Shown: positions 40,636 through 52,763, counted from the stretch's first letter. The stretch: DNA of 64,000 bases from Notospermus geniculatus (GCA_002633025.1 NMRB01000847.1:187972-251971); one strand, 5' to 3'. A program made the numbers and translations. The notes: generated by a model from the sequence alone, not told the origin.

Positions 40636-41864
40636 CACTCTTGTAGGAAAGTAAAGGGCAGCAAGTTTTCCTTCATATCGACAAAACCAGTGGAGCTACA
40701 GCAATGGTATTTGCACCCAATCTGCAGCAACATGTTGGGCATAGAACAATGGTGTTTTGCCAAAAATCAATTCTAATTAATTAGGAGAACAATGACATTT
40801 TGTAAAGTCACTTTTTTCACAATTATTGAAAAATCGTCCGATTTCAAATTTTCTTTCTTCATTACATTCAACTTGCCTGATTGACCAACATCTGCAACTT
40901 TTGCCGTTTAAAATCTCAAGAGAAAATGCCTCTTTTGGCATTTTGCAGCAAAATAAATCCCACTCATACAGTCAAGCAGACAACACCTCTGGGACAGCCC
41001 CTCTTGGGAGTCTTGGGGTTATATCAGACTGTGATCAACAAAACCTGTGGCCTCCCAATACTCCACATGTAGTTATATTGACAGTATGACCTAACCTCCT
41101 TTTACAATAAAAAGCCAATTCATGGTATTGATGATGTTTTGCACTGAAAAGACATGCGGTGAAGTCGTGTCACTTCCTCATTTGGTGCATAACGTGAGAA
41201 CTGAACTGGAACAGCCCCAGGCCTAGACTTCAGACTATCAAATCCGTAGAGAGGGGCAAACTCTACAACAGTGCCGATTTTCTCCACTACGTTACACAAA
41301 TAGACACTGTCATCGACCAGTCGCCGCCATGTTTGACCGCATTACTCCTCCTAATGGAGTTACCGTTAGGAGCCTGATAGATATTTTTTCCATTTAACCT
41401 TCCGCTGCACTACTTTTCAAGATGGTAACCTTCGAACGATACTAGAGGGTGTTGGTTGAACCTCGTCCCAAGACCCTCTAGTGTCAAGATTGAAAGAGGG
41501 GCTGCCCTAGAGGTGTTTCTACGTGACTGTGTGACTGATTTATTTTTGCTGAAACATGCCAAAAGAAGCATTTTCTCTTGAGATTTTAAAAGGGAAAAGT
41601 TGCAGAAGTTGGTCATTCAGGCTCGCTGAATATAATGAGGAATGAAAATTTGAAATCAGACGATTTTTCAAAAATTGTCCAAAAAGTAATTTAATAAAAT
41701 TTCATTTTTCTCTTAAGTAATTAAAATTGTTTTTTTTGCAAAAAACCATGGTTCTATGTCCAACATTTTGTTATAGATTGGGTGCAAATACCATTGCTTT
41801 AGCTCCAATGGTTTTTATAGATATTTAGGAAAACTTGCTGTCCTTTTACTTTCCTACAAGAGTG
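40636..41864. mobile_element. 1.23-kb element with ~370-bp inverted repeats and TA flanks
   Basis: Ends CACTCTTGTAGGAAAGTAAA and TTTACTTTCCTACAAGAGTG are flanked by TA. Pairing continues through ATTGGGTGCAAATACCATTG and GAAAAGTTGCAG to AGGGGCTG near 41000/41500. The centre contains a CCCTCTAGTGTCAAG hairpin repeat shared with 31905. No transposase. Target and size suggest a mariner-type non-autonomous element. Confidence 0.8.
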
Positions 41865-42652
41865 TACCTCATGTTTGGAAGTAGCCTAGACCTGAATATA
41901 TCGCGTGCTATTGCTAAATAAAGCCTATATAGGTTTTACAGTTAATATTATCTTTGTCTACATTGTATTCGTTGATCATGATCTCTGTTCATAGATTCAA
42001 ATCAACTGTTTTTAAACATGCGTATATCGGGTTATTTAAAAAAAGTCCCACTTTTCAAAGTTCGATATCTCCTGAAGTACCAAACCGAATACAATGAAAC
42101 TGCACCAAAATTACGGCCCAGATAAGATGAAAAGGTGGTGTCAATTTCAAATCAATAACCCACTTAAGTATGGAAAAACGTCCTGACGTCGGTACAAAAG
42201 TGCAAGTATAAAAGTGCAGTATTTTACGGCTTCCAGTCGGTTGTGTTTATTTTTCGTAGGCCACATTGTACTCTATTCCAAACAGAGGGGAAAAGACATT
42301 AGCACTCTGTGAGAAGATGCATTGGATATACAATGCATCCTCTCACCAACCCATTCTCCCACTTAGTTACCATCCACAACCATTTCACCTTGGCAGAGTT
42401 TGTTGGCATTCGCCTGTTACTAAATCATGTAGGCCTAAATAGTTACTTTCACCTTTAGTTCTTCAGGGGCATGCCCTGTTACCTTCCGTTTTCAGTTAGC
42501 CTATAGCTCTATCACTCACTGTTCAACAATAAACCATCTATTAGGAATAAAACAAATCCTCTAAAATCTATCCCCCACCCCACCCTCCGATAACTCTGGA
42601 TTGTATCTCTACTGTGGAAAATCTTGGCCTCGTTATATCCCCATTCTACTTA
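41865..42652. other. Intergenic, dispersed repeats
   Basis: 42456-42605 is an inverted relative of 37148-37300 (GGGGCATGCCCT, AAACAAATCCTCTAAA). No gene. Confidence 0.5.
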
Positions 42653-43242
42653 TGCTATGTTCACACTATCACGAATCACGCCACGATTGAAATCGCGATT
42701 TTAATCGTTGAGTAATCGTGGTGGTCCTATCAGATCCTGAGGTCAGTTCGTGGCAACCGTATTGATCGTAAGAAAAAATCTGGACGTTTCAAAAATTTTG
42801 CTAGGTTCCTGATTGAAATCGTGGTCTTAATCGTGGAGTAATCGCGGTGATCCTACATGTCCTATCAGATCTTATCAGACCTTGAGGTCAGTCTTGGCAA
42901 TCGTATTGATCGTAGAAAAGTTTTGAACGGTTCAAAAATTATTTACGATCAACACGATTGTCACGATTGCCGTCACGATTGCCCTGAAGATGTGATAAGA
43001 TCTGATAGGATCACCACGATTATTCCACGATTAAGACCATGATTTCAATCGTGGCGGCACTCGTGCCACCTGAAATTGACCAATCGCGACCATATCGCAT
43101 CCAAGCGCATCAGAACGTATCGACTCGCATCACCTCGTATCCAAACGTGAAACGTCAGAGAATTAAACAAACATTCCACGATCAGCTACGAATGGCCAAT
43201 CGTGACATTCGTAACGGACCCCGCTCTAGTGGGAACATAGCA
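42653..43242. repeat. 0.6-kb fold-back rich in ATCGTG/CACGAT
   Basis: TGCTATGTTCACACTA and GTGGGAACATAGCA form the ends; CCACGATTGAAATCG and complements form long arms. Open frames inside are artefacts. Confidence 0.8.
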
Positions 43243-43977
43243 TTATCAGTCATTGGCTCACGTCTGGTGACCTTGTGGAAATGAAAATGATGCCATCTGA
43301 TATTATCCTTTCTTTGAAGGCCTATTTGCCGAAGAAAATTGGGAAATGGTTTACATGTAGGCCTACTGTCGGAAGCAGTCGAAAATGCAGTGAATATCTT
43401 AGAAAAGATGTTAGCATGACTTCGTGTCTGATCAAATCGCGGAGAACTGCCTGGCGACTGGGGAGCAGTTATTCAAAAGACCTGTTGTGTTCCAACAGTG
43501 AGTCGTGGAGTCAATACATGCACTGCGCATTTTACCAAACCTAAAACAGTACATACTTGTATTGGCTATTGAAAATCCTCAATCAAAATACCAGGTTTCG
43601 AATAGGTCTGGACCCAGGGCCTACCCATGTTCTGAATTGAATTATTGCATAGGCCCTAAAACAAGGACGTTTTGACCATGAAGACACCGTGGATAACAGA
43701 ATCCAGGTGGTGTAGAGCAGTGAGTCACAGTCCAATCCAATCCAGTGTTCCTCAGTCCAGGTTTTTCGAATACTCATAAACAACTACCGACTGGGTAGTT
43801 CCCCAATCAGTGGCACTGTCGGCAGCACCTAGGAAAATGTTATCCCGTTACCCATACAGTGATGATACCGAAAACGTCATGACAAGGAAAGCCGGCCTCA
43901 TGTTGCAACACTCAACCGCTCAACTTACTAGAGCTGAATGGGTGAATGTCGTCCAGTCCTGATCCTACACACTGATT

Positions 43978-44140
43978 CTAAGCCCAAGCCCCTAACCCCA
44001 ACCCCAACCCTGACCCTCAATCCTTGTCACTCACCCATACCATAATCCTGAACCTAGTCCTGACCCTAACCGTTACCGCTAACCATCCTAACTCCGTAAC
44101 CTGGGTACACCAGTTTAGACGACATTAACAGTTTGTGCCT
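43978..44140. repeat. Degenerate CCCTAA-like repeat block, empty-site copy
   Basis: CCCTAACCCCAACCCCAACC and CCTGACCCTAACC resemble diverged telomeric repeats. It continues directly into GGGTACACCAGTTTAGACGA. The copy at 58020-58980 has 760 bp inserted between these parts. Confidence 0.65.
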
Positions 44141-45697
44141 TACGCAGACCAGCTTAGTTCAACCCCTCTCGCGAAAGCAGCCCAGCTGCTTCGAGCCGCT
44201 GTTCTACCGCCAGCATTACAATGGTCCCACAATACGAGCGCAACCAGTTCTATTTTTAGCACACGAATTGCGAGCGCCCACTAGTAGTCGGTTGACGAAC
44301 TGAAAAAGTCGTTCATGGCGATAACGCACAGCGCCATCTGTCGATCAACGGTGAGACACTAATAAAAAAAACAAATAGTGCCCGCCGGGCAATATCTTTT
44401 GGATATCACCCACGGTATGCGATCTCTAATGGGTAATTTGACTGCCGACGTAGAGGGAGCCACCTAGCGGGAGCAACACAACAAAGTGGATTACAAAATT
44501 CGCAGACAAGTTGTTAGTCCCTGGGTTGGAGGGTGGGGCGGTGGCGCCGACTGTTCAGAAAAAAAGTGGCAATACTGTGGTCGTTTAAAATCTTCGTTCA
44601 ATCCGGAAAATATCGACGAAATCATAATTTTTGCTTCCGGGTATGTTGCGATTGTGAGCGACCTGCTCAATACTCAATCTGATTGGTTAATCAGGGTGAT
44701 TTGGTCAAGTTTATCCCAGGAAATTAAAACTTGCTCATAATAACTGAAAGTCACGAGGGATATTAGGTACGCTTCAGTATCATCAAAATGCTCATAGCTC
44801 GTGCATAATGAATGTATTTATTTTGTTTTATTTATTGAGACAAGCCTGGCGGCGTCAATGGTTCACGTGGAAAGAGTTTGAAATAAAGAATGTTCGCGAG
44901 CACAAACACACAAAACTGCCTTCGATACAAGAGCACGAAGTGCTACCTGATACACTAAACAGGCCAATGAACAGAAGCTCTCATAGCCTACGCAAAGTGC
45001 ATTCAATTATGGCCAACACACCGACTGAAAAAAGTAAACAAAGCAACCCTCCCTCTCCATCATGACCAAACAAAACAAGCCCAACCCAGTACTCGCACAA
45101 AAAGAGTGAGTGATAATCCACGGCTCGTCGTAATAAACAAATGAAAACGCTCATGAACACCCCATCTTGCACCATGGCTAAAGATAGAGACTGACCTCAA
45201 ACCACTTCTAAATATAAATCCACTTCTAAATACAAATCCACGTGCTTCTCAACCTCGGCGCCACATCGAGATCAAACTAATTACACAAACCATCATATAT
45301 GTATTTGCTCGTCCGCCCGTGAGCCCCAGATTGAACACGTGCTCATCAGCTTCTGTCCCACTTTCGGACTCCGTCGGTAAGTAGGGGAGCCTATGTAAAC
45401 CACATGGATTTTAACCAATAAGAATCATTTCTTAATTATGAAATCGGTAAAAAACCATAAAATGCCCGAAAAAACATATTTATCGCAAATTAATCGGTTT
45501 TATTATTAGCCCGGACACTACTAGGCATAAAAAGTAACATATACCAGCTGAATGTTTTGAAAGCCGATAATGATTTAGTGCCGAAAATTGCGGCGAAAGC
45601 TCATTTTGCACCAAATATAATGCTCACTTAAAGGGACTATAGGCCCACGTGAACCAACAATATTAAAAATCTCGGAGAGTGTTAAGTGTATACTTTT
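44141..45697. other. Intergenic, no gene recognised
   Basis: Possible 3' UTR of the minus-strand GPCR at its right end: TTTATT at about 45497 reads AATAAA on the minus strand, some 200 bases past the stop. Otherwise nothing supported. Confidence 0.45.
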
Positions 45698-46735
45698 TTA
45701 TCGTTGTTCATTGCGTCTTTTACGACAAAATAGTTCCACCAGACCTCTCCGAAATCGTTGCCCAGTCGCACAATAAATAAAGAAATTAATGAAACGGTTC
45801 AAAAGGGAGAGAAAGCGAGCTATGTAATTATAGGGGTGTCTCCAACTATAGTCAATAGAGGGGGTGTAACGATCAAGGATGTAAATAATTTCGTAGGCAG
45901 CTCCAGGTGATTCTAGGATTACATAAACGATAACTACTGCCATTACTCTTTTTGTGGCTGAAATACCTCCTTTGATACGTTTCCCTGAACATCTCGTCAT
46001 ACCGTTCTTTCTGGAGGCTTTGAGTGTTGTCAAAATGGAATATGTGATGATGACTAGAGTCGTGATGGGTACACAGACGCTCACAACAATTGCAAGACCA
46101 CCTCTGTAGAGTGATGCGTATTGTATGTTCTTTCCCATTTCAGTATAATCCTTTATTGGTCTTAGTCTCTTGACGCAAGCATCATAACGATAGCTGACTG
46201 CGTATGTGAACAAAAGTGGAAAGCGATACACAAAGGAACAAACCCAAACAAGCCCGATTGTTATATACGCATTCCTGTTTGTACAAATGGACGCCGCTTT
46301 TAATGGTCTACAGACTGCGATAAATCGTTCTACTGCGATGCAGACAGTCAAGTAGATAGACGCAGTTCTTGAAACGGACCGTGTGAAACTAATATAACGA
46401 TAGGCAACATTATAAATTTCAATGTATTGGTTAACCAGAACAATATAATAATGTATTCCGGGTATGGTATTACGTAAAATATCTCCTAATAAAGTTGCGC
46501 TGTCTGCAACAGCCATAGCTCTGAGAAGAATCGAGTTTGACGTATAGGGCTTTTCGCGGCCTAGTATTATAAAGGAGAGACAATTCCCTACCAGGCCGAG
46601 AGGCACGATGATCAGTGTCAAGTGAACTTGAAGAATGAATTGAAGGTAGCTCCTTGAGCTGCTTAACGATTTCATTCTGTAACCCGACAAACATCTCACG
46701 GCGTGGACTACCGTGGCTGTTGTACTGGTCGTCAT
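45698..46735 (-). CDS. Rhodopsin-family peptide GPCR
   Basis: Intronless 345-codon receptor. Seven hydrophobic segments are visible. TM1 has G-L-V-G-N; TM2 has A-V-A-D; the DRY position reads V-E-R-F-I-A-V-C-R-P-L-K; TM6 is A-V-V-I-V-Y-V-I-L-E-S-P; TM7 reads L-N-R-F-I-N-F-F-I-Y-C in place of NSxxNPxxY, followed by a basic helix 8. ERF and N-F-x-I-Y at these places are typical of the FMRFamide/neuropeptide-like receptors expanded in marine invertebrates. I chose the Met at 46735 (context AACCATGA) because an acceptor-like TCTACTCCAG lies 20 bases before it; the frame is open to a Met at 46942, giving 414 residues. Ligand unknown. Confidence 0.85.
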   Translation of the reverse strand: MTTSTTATVVHAVRCLSGYRMKSLSSSRSYLQFILQVHLTLIIVPLGLVGNCLSFIILGREKPYTSNSILLRAMAVADSATLLGDILRNTIPGIHYYIVLVNQYIEIYNVAYRYISFTRSVSRTASIYLTVCIAVERFIAVCRPLKAASICTNRNAYITIGLVWVCSFVYRFPLLFTYAVSYRYDACVKRLRPIKDYTEMGKNIQYASLYRGGLAIVVSVCVPITTLVIITYSILTTLKASRKNGMTRCSGKRIKGGISATKRVMAVVIVYVILESPGAAYEIIYILDRYTPSIDYSWRHPYNYIARFLSLLNRFINFFIYCATGQRFRRGLVELFCRKRRNEQR

Positions 46736-46924
46736 GGTTATCCCTTCCGTTATTTCTGTTAGCTGGAGTAGACTAAAGCTAGGAATTCTAAAACATCTGT
46801 GTACTGTGAAATCAATGTTGTAATGGAAAATGCATTGACCGGTTTTTTTGCACAGAGTGTTTGGGATACGGTACAGAGTTTTCTTGGGTTGCACTAAAAC
46901 GTGGATTCTAACCGCCGACCATGT

Positions 46925-47490
46925 GTTTCTCGCTTCGAGCATTCAGAGAGGCGGTGCAGAGAATATGGGCGAGATTTATACTCACTGACCTATCCCAAGA
47001 ATGTTTTGTATCATAAGCTACACATCCTGCGGAAAATCCGTTGAAGAAAGCGCCCTGCTGTCTCATTTCGGCTCCTGCAGCTTGTTGGGCCTAGCGCTGC
47101 ACACCGATGTACACGATGTAGGCACGATGTACATGTTGTTACACAGTGACGTCGCGTCATCGACGTAGCGTCATCCGCGGAGCCGGAAAATGAAATTTTT
47201 GAACGCGGTGCCAGAAGGCCGGGAAACCGGACGGTCGTGGGTGCAAAATGGCTTGTATTCGCACCAATTCTCATGGTTTAGCTTTAGTTTGAGATGTTTT
47301 AGAATAGAAATTGAACCCTCGGCGTCGGACCTCTGTTGAGTATCCCAAACACTCTCGGGTGGAGCGTAAAACTCGTCCAAACCCTCGGCGAAGCGCCTCG
47401 GGTTTGGACTGCGTTTTAGCTCCACCCTCGAGTGTTTGGGATACTCAACAGAGGTCCTCCGCCTCGGGTTCAATTCCTTAATCCACTGCT
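46925..47490. repeat. GPCR 5' flank, one arm of an inverted segmental duplication
   Basis: Matches the reverse complement of about 53360-53870: the ATGCTCGAAGCGAGAAA codons, GACCTATCCCA, TTGAAGAAAGC, the AGCGCTGCACAC/ACACGATGTA block, TTTTAGAATAGAAATT and the fold-back. The TGACGTCGCGTCATCGACG region at about 47150 is CRE-like and may be promoter sequence. Confidence 0.8.
47311..47473. repeat. 163-bp fold-back, TTGAACCC ends
   Basis: CCTCTGTTGAGTATCCCAAA is perfectly mirrored; the centre has CCAAACCCTCGGCG. Its paralogue at 53371 shares the ends and centre but has different inner arms. Confidence 0.85.
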
Positions 47491-47721
47491 GATTTTCTGC
47501 GTTGCGACTTGCTCTGCAACCTGCTACCTGCGATTCAATACGATCGCAAGGAACTGATACCGGTGGCAGACCGATTGCCGCTGAAATTGACCACATCTTC
47601 GCCAGTGGTGGAAATCACCGCTAGCGAGTTCACTTCGGCGATCGAGTGCCCAGAATTCCAACGCAACCCAGTGGCAAAGCAAGTCGCAACGCAAAATCAA
47701 TGGTGGATTCCTAGCTGAAAG
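47484..47721. repeat. ~240-bp MITE, GTGGATTCCTAGCT family
   Basis: Inverted relative of 49455-49702. TTGCGACTTGC and GCAAGTCGCAA recur near the ends, and the right end is GGATTCCTAGCT. The left end is cut where the fold-back begins. Confidence 0.72.
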
Positions 47722-47823
47722 GGCACCGCACACCAGCGACTAAACAGTTCAACATGTTGAACTTTCGGCCGCTTGGATGCCGCGATCTCCTATTGTCCTT
47801 CTTCTGTACTCGGCAAGTGAATG

Positions 47824-48660
47824 GGTTTATTTCATAAAAGACGCGCGCGCTGACACAACGCGGTAAGCCCAACCCTCCTCGACCACTTTATTGAATAGGA
47901 CAACCATGATTGGCTCTCGCTGACCAAACAATACCATACTCGCCCCGCCTACGAATGAATGACCAGCTCGATCGTTCCTGCTGGACTTCAACGCCCCCAT
48001 GCTACCGGTGTGTTAGAATCTGTTTTCTTTGGAAGAGTAAACAATGAGACTGGCGATCAGTACCCCATCTTGGTCTACATGAGTGTCTGTACTAAAGTCA
48101 GACACAACCTCATACTTCGTCCGTGCAAATCATTTAGAAGTTCGCCGTGATTTGTGTTTCCCTCGCAAGTGCACCAATCAGAACACTTGTTTTTTAGTGG
48201 TCAACACAAAGGTGTGCATTATGAAAACGGGGAGCGATGTCACAAGCCTTGGCAAAGAAGTCATATCATGGGCTAAATCAAAACATGCATGAATGATAGT
48301 GCGGATTAAATGTAAAACGACCTCCCCTACTCTAACCGGACACTGTAGTTTCATATCCCAAATGCGCCGCGCGTTGAGCCGCCTTTCTATTGTTTGCCAT
48401 AATTAACGAGCAGCGCGCGCGGCCTGCGCGCCTCGCATTTATTGTTCCATTAATTGTTTAACAGCCCACACGAAGCCCAGCTTATTACAACTCAAAAGGT
48501 GATTCAATAATAACCGACTGTGGTCGCTTAATACACAGTATACATGTGGTAGACTATATGCCAGCGTGAGTTTAATCATAGTTGTCCTATTCAATAAGGT
48601 GGTGGACGAGGGTTGGGCTTACCGCGCTGTGTCTCAGCGCGCGGCTTAGTGAAAGAACCC
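47824..48660. repeat. 0.84-kb fold-back with ~100-bp arms
   Basis: GGGTTTATTTCATAAAAGAC, GCGCGCGCTGACAC and AACCCTCCTCGACCAC are mirrored around 48585-48660. The loop has no gene. Confidence 0.75.
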
Positions 48661-49454
48661 TAATGTGTTGGTCAACGCAGCGATCACTGAAGAGACCAAT
48701 CAGAGGGACTTACCGTGCGACCAAATTGTGTAATTCAGTCGAGTAACAATCTGCCGCAAACAGGAGATCACGAAGTAAAAATGTTCATTCACTGGCCTGG
48801 TTGCAGGCCGATCGCAAAGAAAATCGCTCGAAAAATCACTGGTGTGCGGCGCCCTGTAGATATACCTACCTATAGCGTCATATCAGTCAGTGAGACTGCC
48901 ATCTGTCACATTCAACTCCAAATATGATTTACTGAATCTAGAATTTATTCTGACAAAAGTGGGGAACTGACAAGCGTGACCAGTTCTTTATAGTATGCAC
49001 ACTTACGTCTCTCCTCCCTCTTGTCGGTGATCCAAACTTTGAATGGTGAAAAATGATGACAGTTCACTAAAGACAGACTTGGACTTGCATCACAGTAACA
49101 GCCAGTTGAGACGCTTAGTATGTGAGCAGTTGAAACATGTTGATGATCAACCACCTTTTCCAACGCTTAGGCCTGCTGCATTAACAACGTCATTAGGTAA
49201 GTTTTTTTAGCGATTTGAGATCAAGTCAGCTTGTGGCTGTAAACTGAAACATGTAATCATCATTTGCCGTCGGCAGTTGGGAAGGAATTACATAATATAA
49301 TCATGTCGTTGGTTGATGCAATCCGCGATTGGTTTAGTGTGGATGGGAGCGTCAGTGTGGTGCACTGCACGTACACCATGTACGCACAGCACACACACCC
49401 GGACACTCTTTGATCACAGTCTTAGATGAACAAATAGCCCGTATGATCGGTTCC

Positions 49455-49702
49455 AAAGCTAGGAATCCACCATTGATTTTCAACCTGATTTTGTGTTGCG
49501 ACTTGCTTTGCAACTGGGCACTCGGTCGCCGTAGCGATCTCGTTAGACGTGATTTCCACCAATGGCGAAGATGTGGTCAATTTCACTCGGCAATCGGTCG
49601 GCGACCAGTATCAGTACATTGTGATCGTATTCAATCGCAGGTAACAGGTTGCGAAGCAAGTCGCAACGCAGAAAATCAGCAGTGGATTCCTAGCTTTAGT
49701 GT
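49455..49702. repeat. ~248-bp MITE, AAAGCTAGGAATCCAC ends
   Basis: AAAGCTAGGAATCCACCATT and GTGGATTCCTAGCTTT are inverted ends with further pairing (TTGCGACTTGC). Complete member of the family at 47484. Confidence 0.78.
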
Positions 49703-49964
49703 GCAATCATGTAATCAACCTTGTTTTTTTACGGCCTACTCTACCGGTCGTTAGTGCGGTGTAGCTTTATGTAGCAAAAAACCCATCCCACACCCATTCC
49801 CAACGCAGTTGAGGACTGCCCTTTGAAATCGTGATGAAAATCGCGAAAAATACCGCCGATTGCCAAGGTTTTTTGTTCAAACCAGTGAAAAGAATAGTAG
49901 CTGAAACAGTCCCCTGATGGTATTGCCCGGGGACTATAAGTCCTAGTTATTATAGTCCGGGGGT

Positions 49965-50390
49965 CATCAAACACTGCGGACCACAGTCCGACGGACTATC
50001 ATCACTGTGCACCATAGTGCAGGTGTGACAGGAATCTCCTAGGAATGCAAGTCCGCCAAACAATTGCCCGCTATTGTGAGGTTATATTCGAATGGTCATG
50101 GTCTCTATAGCCATTTATTCTAATCCCGCGCTGAACAATAAGACCGGACTTTGATTCCAAGGGGACTTTGATCTCTTAACACTACGGACCACAGTCCGAG
50201 GACTATCATCACTGTGCACCATAGTGCAAGTGTGACAGGAATCAACGTCCTAGGAATGCAAGTCCGCCAAACAATTGCCCGCTATTGTGAGGTTGTATTC
50301 GAATGGTCATGGTCTCTATAGCCATTTATTCTAATCCCGCGCTGAACAATAAGACCGGACTTTGCTTCCAAGGGGACTTTGATCTCTGTC
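49965..50390. repeat. Tandem pair of ~210-bp direct repeats
   Basis: GGACCACAGTCCGA to CCAAGGGGACTTTGATCTCT occurs twice with few changes (for example CTCCTAGG versus AACGTCCTAGG). GTCCGNNGGAC-type motifs continue to about 50990. Confidence 0.85.
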
Positions 50391-51327
50391 ACACCGGCAC
50401 CAGGAATAATTGTGAAAAGCAGGGAAAAGTAAGTGTGTTTAACCCGACAGTGAAAAAAACAAAAATAAACAAGTTTAAAGAAAATGCAGCTACCGGATTT
50501 GTTGCCAAAAATTACTCGTCAACGTACAGTTGGATTTGAGATGCACTGACCGCTGCTTTACAAACATGTCCATTTTTCCCTAGTTACATATGTTCCGTTG
50601 TCTTTGATGTTTTCAATGGTACATGGTTTTTTTTTAGCTCTAATTACTCGGAACCAAAGATCGCCACCCTCCAACTGAAATACATGATTGTACACAGTAC
50701 GGCCGACATGAATCTTGTCTAAATTTCATCAAATATGAGATCAAAATGCCACATGAGCCCTTATGGCCATCAGATACTAGTATTATTTGTCTTCATCTTA
50801 GAAGACCGCCGGACTATCATATCTAGGAAAAAGTCCGACGGACAAACGTCCCTTCCCCCCCCCAACCGAGGATATAGTCCGGTGGACATTCACCCCTGGG
50901 ATTAGTTGTCTACAGGACCATAGTTTCGTGACAAAATAGTCCGCGGGACAGCAATCACTAGTTCACAGCGTCTGGGGACCATGACTCCCGAATCATACAA
51001 CTGCCACGGACAAATATTTCAAATGATACAAAAAATTCCTCTAGTTTCCTGCTCGCTCGTCTAATGCTCCGTTTCTGGTTGTCAGAGCATGCCCCGTACT
51101 TTTTCTCGGTAAGGTATAAGAATACCTCGCTAGGGTCTAATGTGAGCTTTTTCTACTAACAGTACCCGAAGATGCGGAGGGTTAAGCCTGTGAAGTGACT
51201 TTATCAGTGGAACACAAGCTCTGGTCCACCGGCTATGATTTTTCGTCGTAAACTACTCGTAAATGCGTCGTGAACTAATCGCAAACTGATCGTCAACTCG
51301 TCGTAAAGTCGGTGGATCATCCGCATA
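50391..51327. other. No gene recognised
   Basis: Scattered AGTCCGNCGGAC motifs and a run of T. Probably the 3' flank of the minus-strand GPCR. Confidence 0.45.
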
Positions 51328-52314
51328 CTAATAACTGCTAAGGTGAAACATGATTAATAATTCGCGACGAAATTGAGCACCGCTCAGAAGATAAAGCAGA
51401 AAGTTTACTGCGCTGTTACTATATGATAACAAATCCGTGATTGCGCTGGCCAGATTCCGACGATGGAGGTCTGCCACGTCCTCCAGAACGATAAAATCTT
51501 CCAAAATTGAATAAATGCAATGTGGTGATGTTAAAACAATAAACATGATACTAAGAGTAGCTAGCATGTACGTCATGCCCCGCAACTTCTTTGAGCGACG
51601 GGCGCTATCGGCATTATCAGCATTTATTTCTTGCCTTTGTATTTGGCTGTGGATGAGATTGCGAACCATACATATATTGGCAATTGTTATTACAATGAAA
51701 GGAACTCCTGACGTTACGGTTAAGTCTTGCCATGTCTGTATTCTTGACCAGTAATACGAATAACTAGCACTCATCCTCAAACATTGTTTCCTGGCTGGCA
51801 CGTATTCGTAGTAGATTAGCAAATGACAGTTTAGAACGAAAATAAGAATACCACTACTAACAAGAGCACACAGTCCGTTTTTAGTGGTACAGATGCTGCG
51901 GGACTTGAGGGGATAACAAACGGAAATAAACCTCTCCGTCGTCAAAATCATAATATTCCAACTCGCAAACTGCTTTGAAAACCAAGTGAGGAAAATAAAG
52001 ATTCCACATGAAGGATTATCCTGTGCAACAGCTCTTATGTCGATTTGAAACAAGTGCCATATCCAACGCCGTAGAAGTCCAGTGTTTAAATAGATACTGT
52101 CGAAAATGGACAACGAAATTAGTACAATTCTGGTCGATGTTTTCCCAAACTTGCGTACAATCAAGACAACAACTGTTAGCATGTTCATGAACGTTCCTGC
52201 AATTACCAAAATCGGGGATACCACTTTCCATAACATTTGTTCAACCCTGTAGGTCAGGAAATCCTTTGGAAGCAGACTGTCAACGACTTTTGCAGTTACA
52301 TTTAGTGTTTCCAT
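51328..52314 (-). CDS. Rhodopsin-family peptide GPCR, paralogue of 45698
   Basis: Intronless 328-codon receptor with seven hydrophobic segments. The N-terminus is short with one N-x-T site (METLNVTAK). TM1 has G-T-F-M-N; the DRY position reads T-E-R-F-I-S-V-C-Y-P-L-K; TM6 ends V-L-T-S-P-H-C-I-Y; TM7 reads Y-S-N-S-A-V-N-F-L-L-Y, with a basic F-R-R after it. Shared features with the other receptor (ERF, P-L-K-x-x-S-I-C-T, V-N-F/I-N-F in TM7, S-P in TM6) mark them as members of one local family. An acceptor-like TTTGTTGCAG lies about 20 bases before the ATG, as in the other gene, suggesting a 5' UTR intron in both. Ligand unknown. Confidence 0.87.
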   Translation of the reverse strand: METLNVTAKVVDSLLPKDFLTYRVEQMLWKVVSPILVIAGTFMNMLTVVVLIVRKFGKTSTRIVLISLSIFDSIYLNTGLLRRWIWHLFQIDIRAVAQDNPSCGIFIFLTWFSKQFASWNIMILTTERFISVCYPLKSRSICTTKNGLCALVSSGILIFVLNCHLLIYYEYVPARKQCLRMSASYSYYWSRIQTWQDLTVTSGVPFIVITIANICMVRNLIHSQIQRQEINADNADSARRSKKLRGMTYMLATLSIMFIVLTSPHCIYSILEDFIVLEDVADLHRRNLASAITDLLSYSNSAVNFLLYLLSGAQFRRELLIMFHLSSY

Positions 52315-52686
52315 AGCTGAGGTCTGACCTGCAACAAAAATTTCAACTAGAACTTAAGAAATGTGCTTAACAGCAAATTTGATGTTAGCGCACATTGCAG
52401 GGGCATGTTACGTATACATGTAGACTGGTACTCGGTCCTAACAAGTTTACATCGGACTTTTGCATATGTTAGGACCGGTCGTGCCTATCGTGTTCATGAA
52501 TCTGATTGGCCTGTGCTGGCACAGGTGATAAGTATAGGAACTATTATGTTGATATCTTTTCATTTTTAACACCTTCGTATTGGCGGATTCACAGGATCAA
52601 GTGGAGGTCACCTCCTATCTGCATTCCGATACGTCAGCCGTATTCAGAATTGAATGAATTCACATAATTTATAGAGCATTTCCAAG

Positions 52687-52763
52687 TGACGTCACTGGCG
52701 GAATTCGTCCAAAATGGCGGCCACTACTGGTCCTACCAAACAAGCCACGACTCCAGCGCGCAG
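52687..52763 (+). promoter_or_regulatory. Consensus CRE followed by a possible first exon
   Basis: TGACGTCA at 52687-52694 is a perfect CREB/ATF palindrome. Twenty bases on, ATGGCGGCCACTACTGG opens a 50-base frame (M-A-A-T-T-G-P-T-K-Q) ending CGCAG|GTTGGT, a plausible donor. No later exon identified; an n follows at 52779. Confidence 0.28.

Noticed and set aside
43978-44100. Interstitial telomere or chromosome fusion point
   Set aside because: Repeats are too degenerate, and the same block occurs at 58 kb as part of a dispersed repeat.
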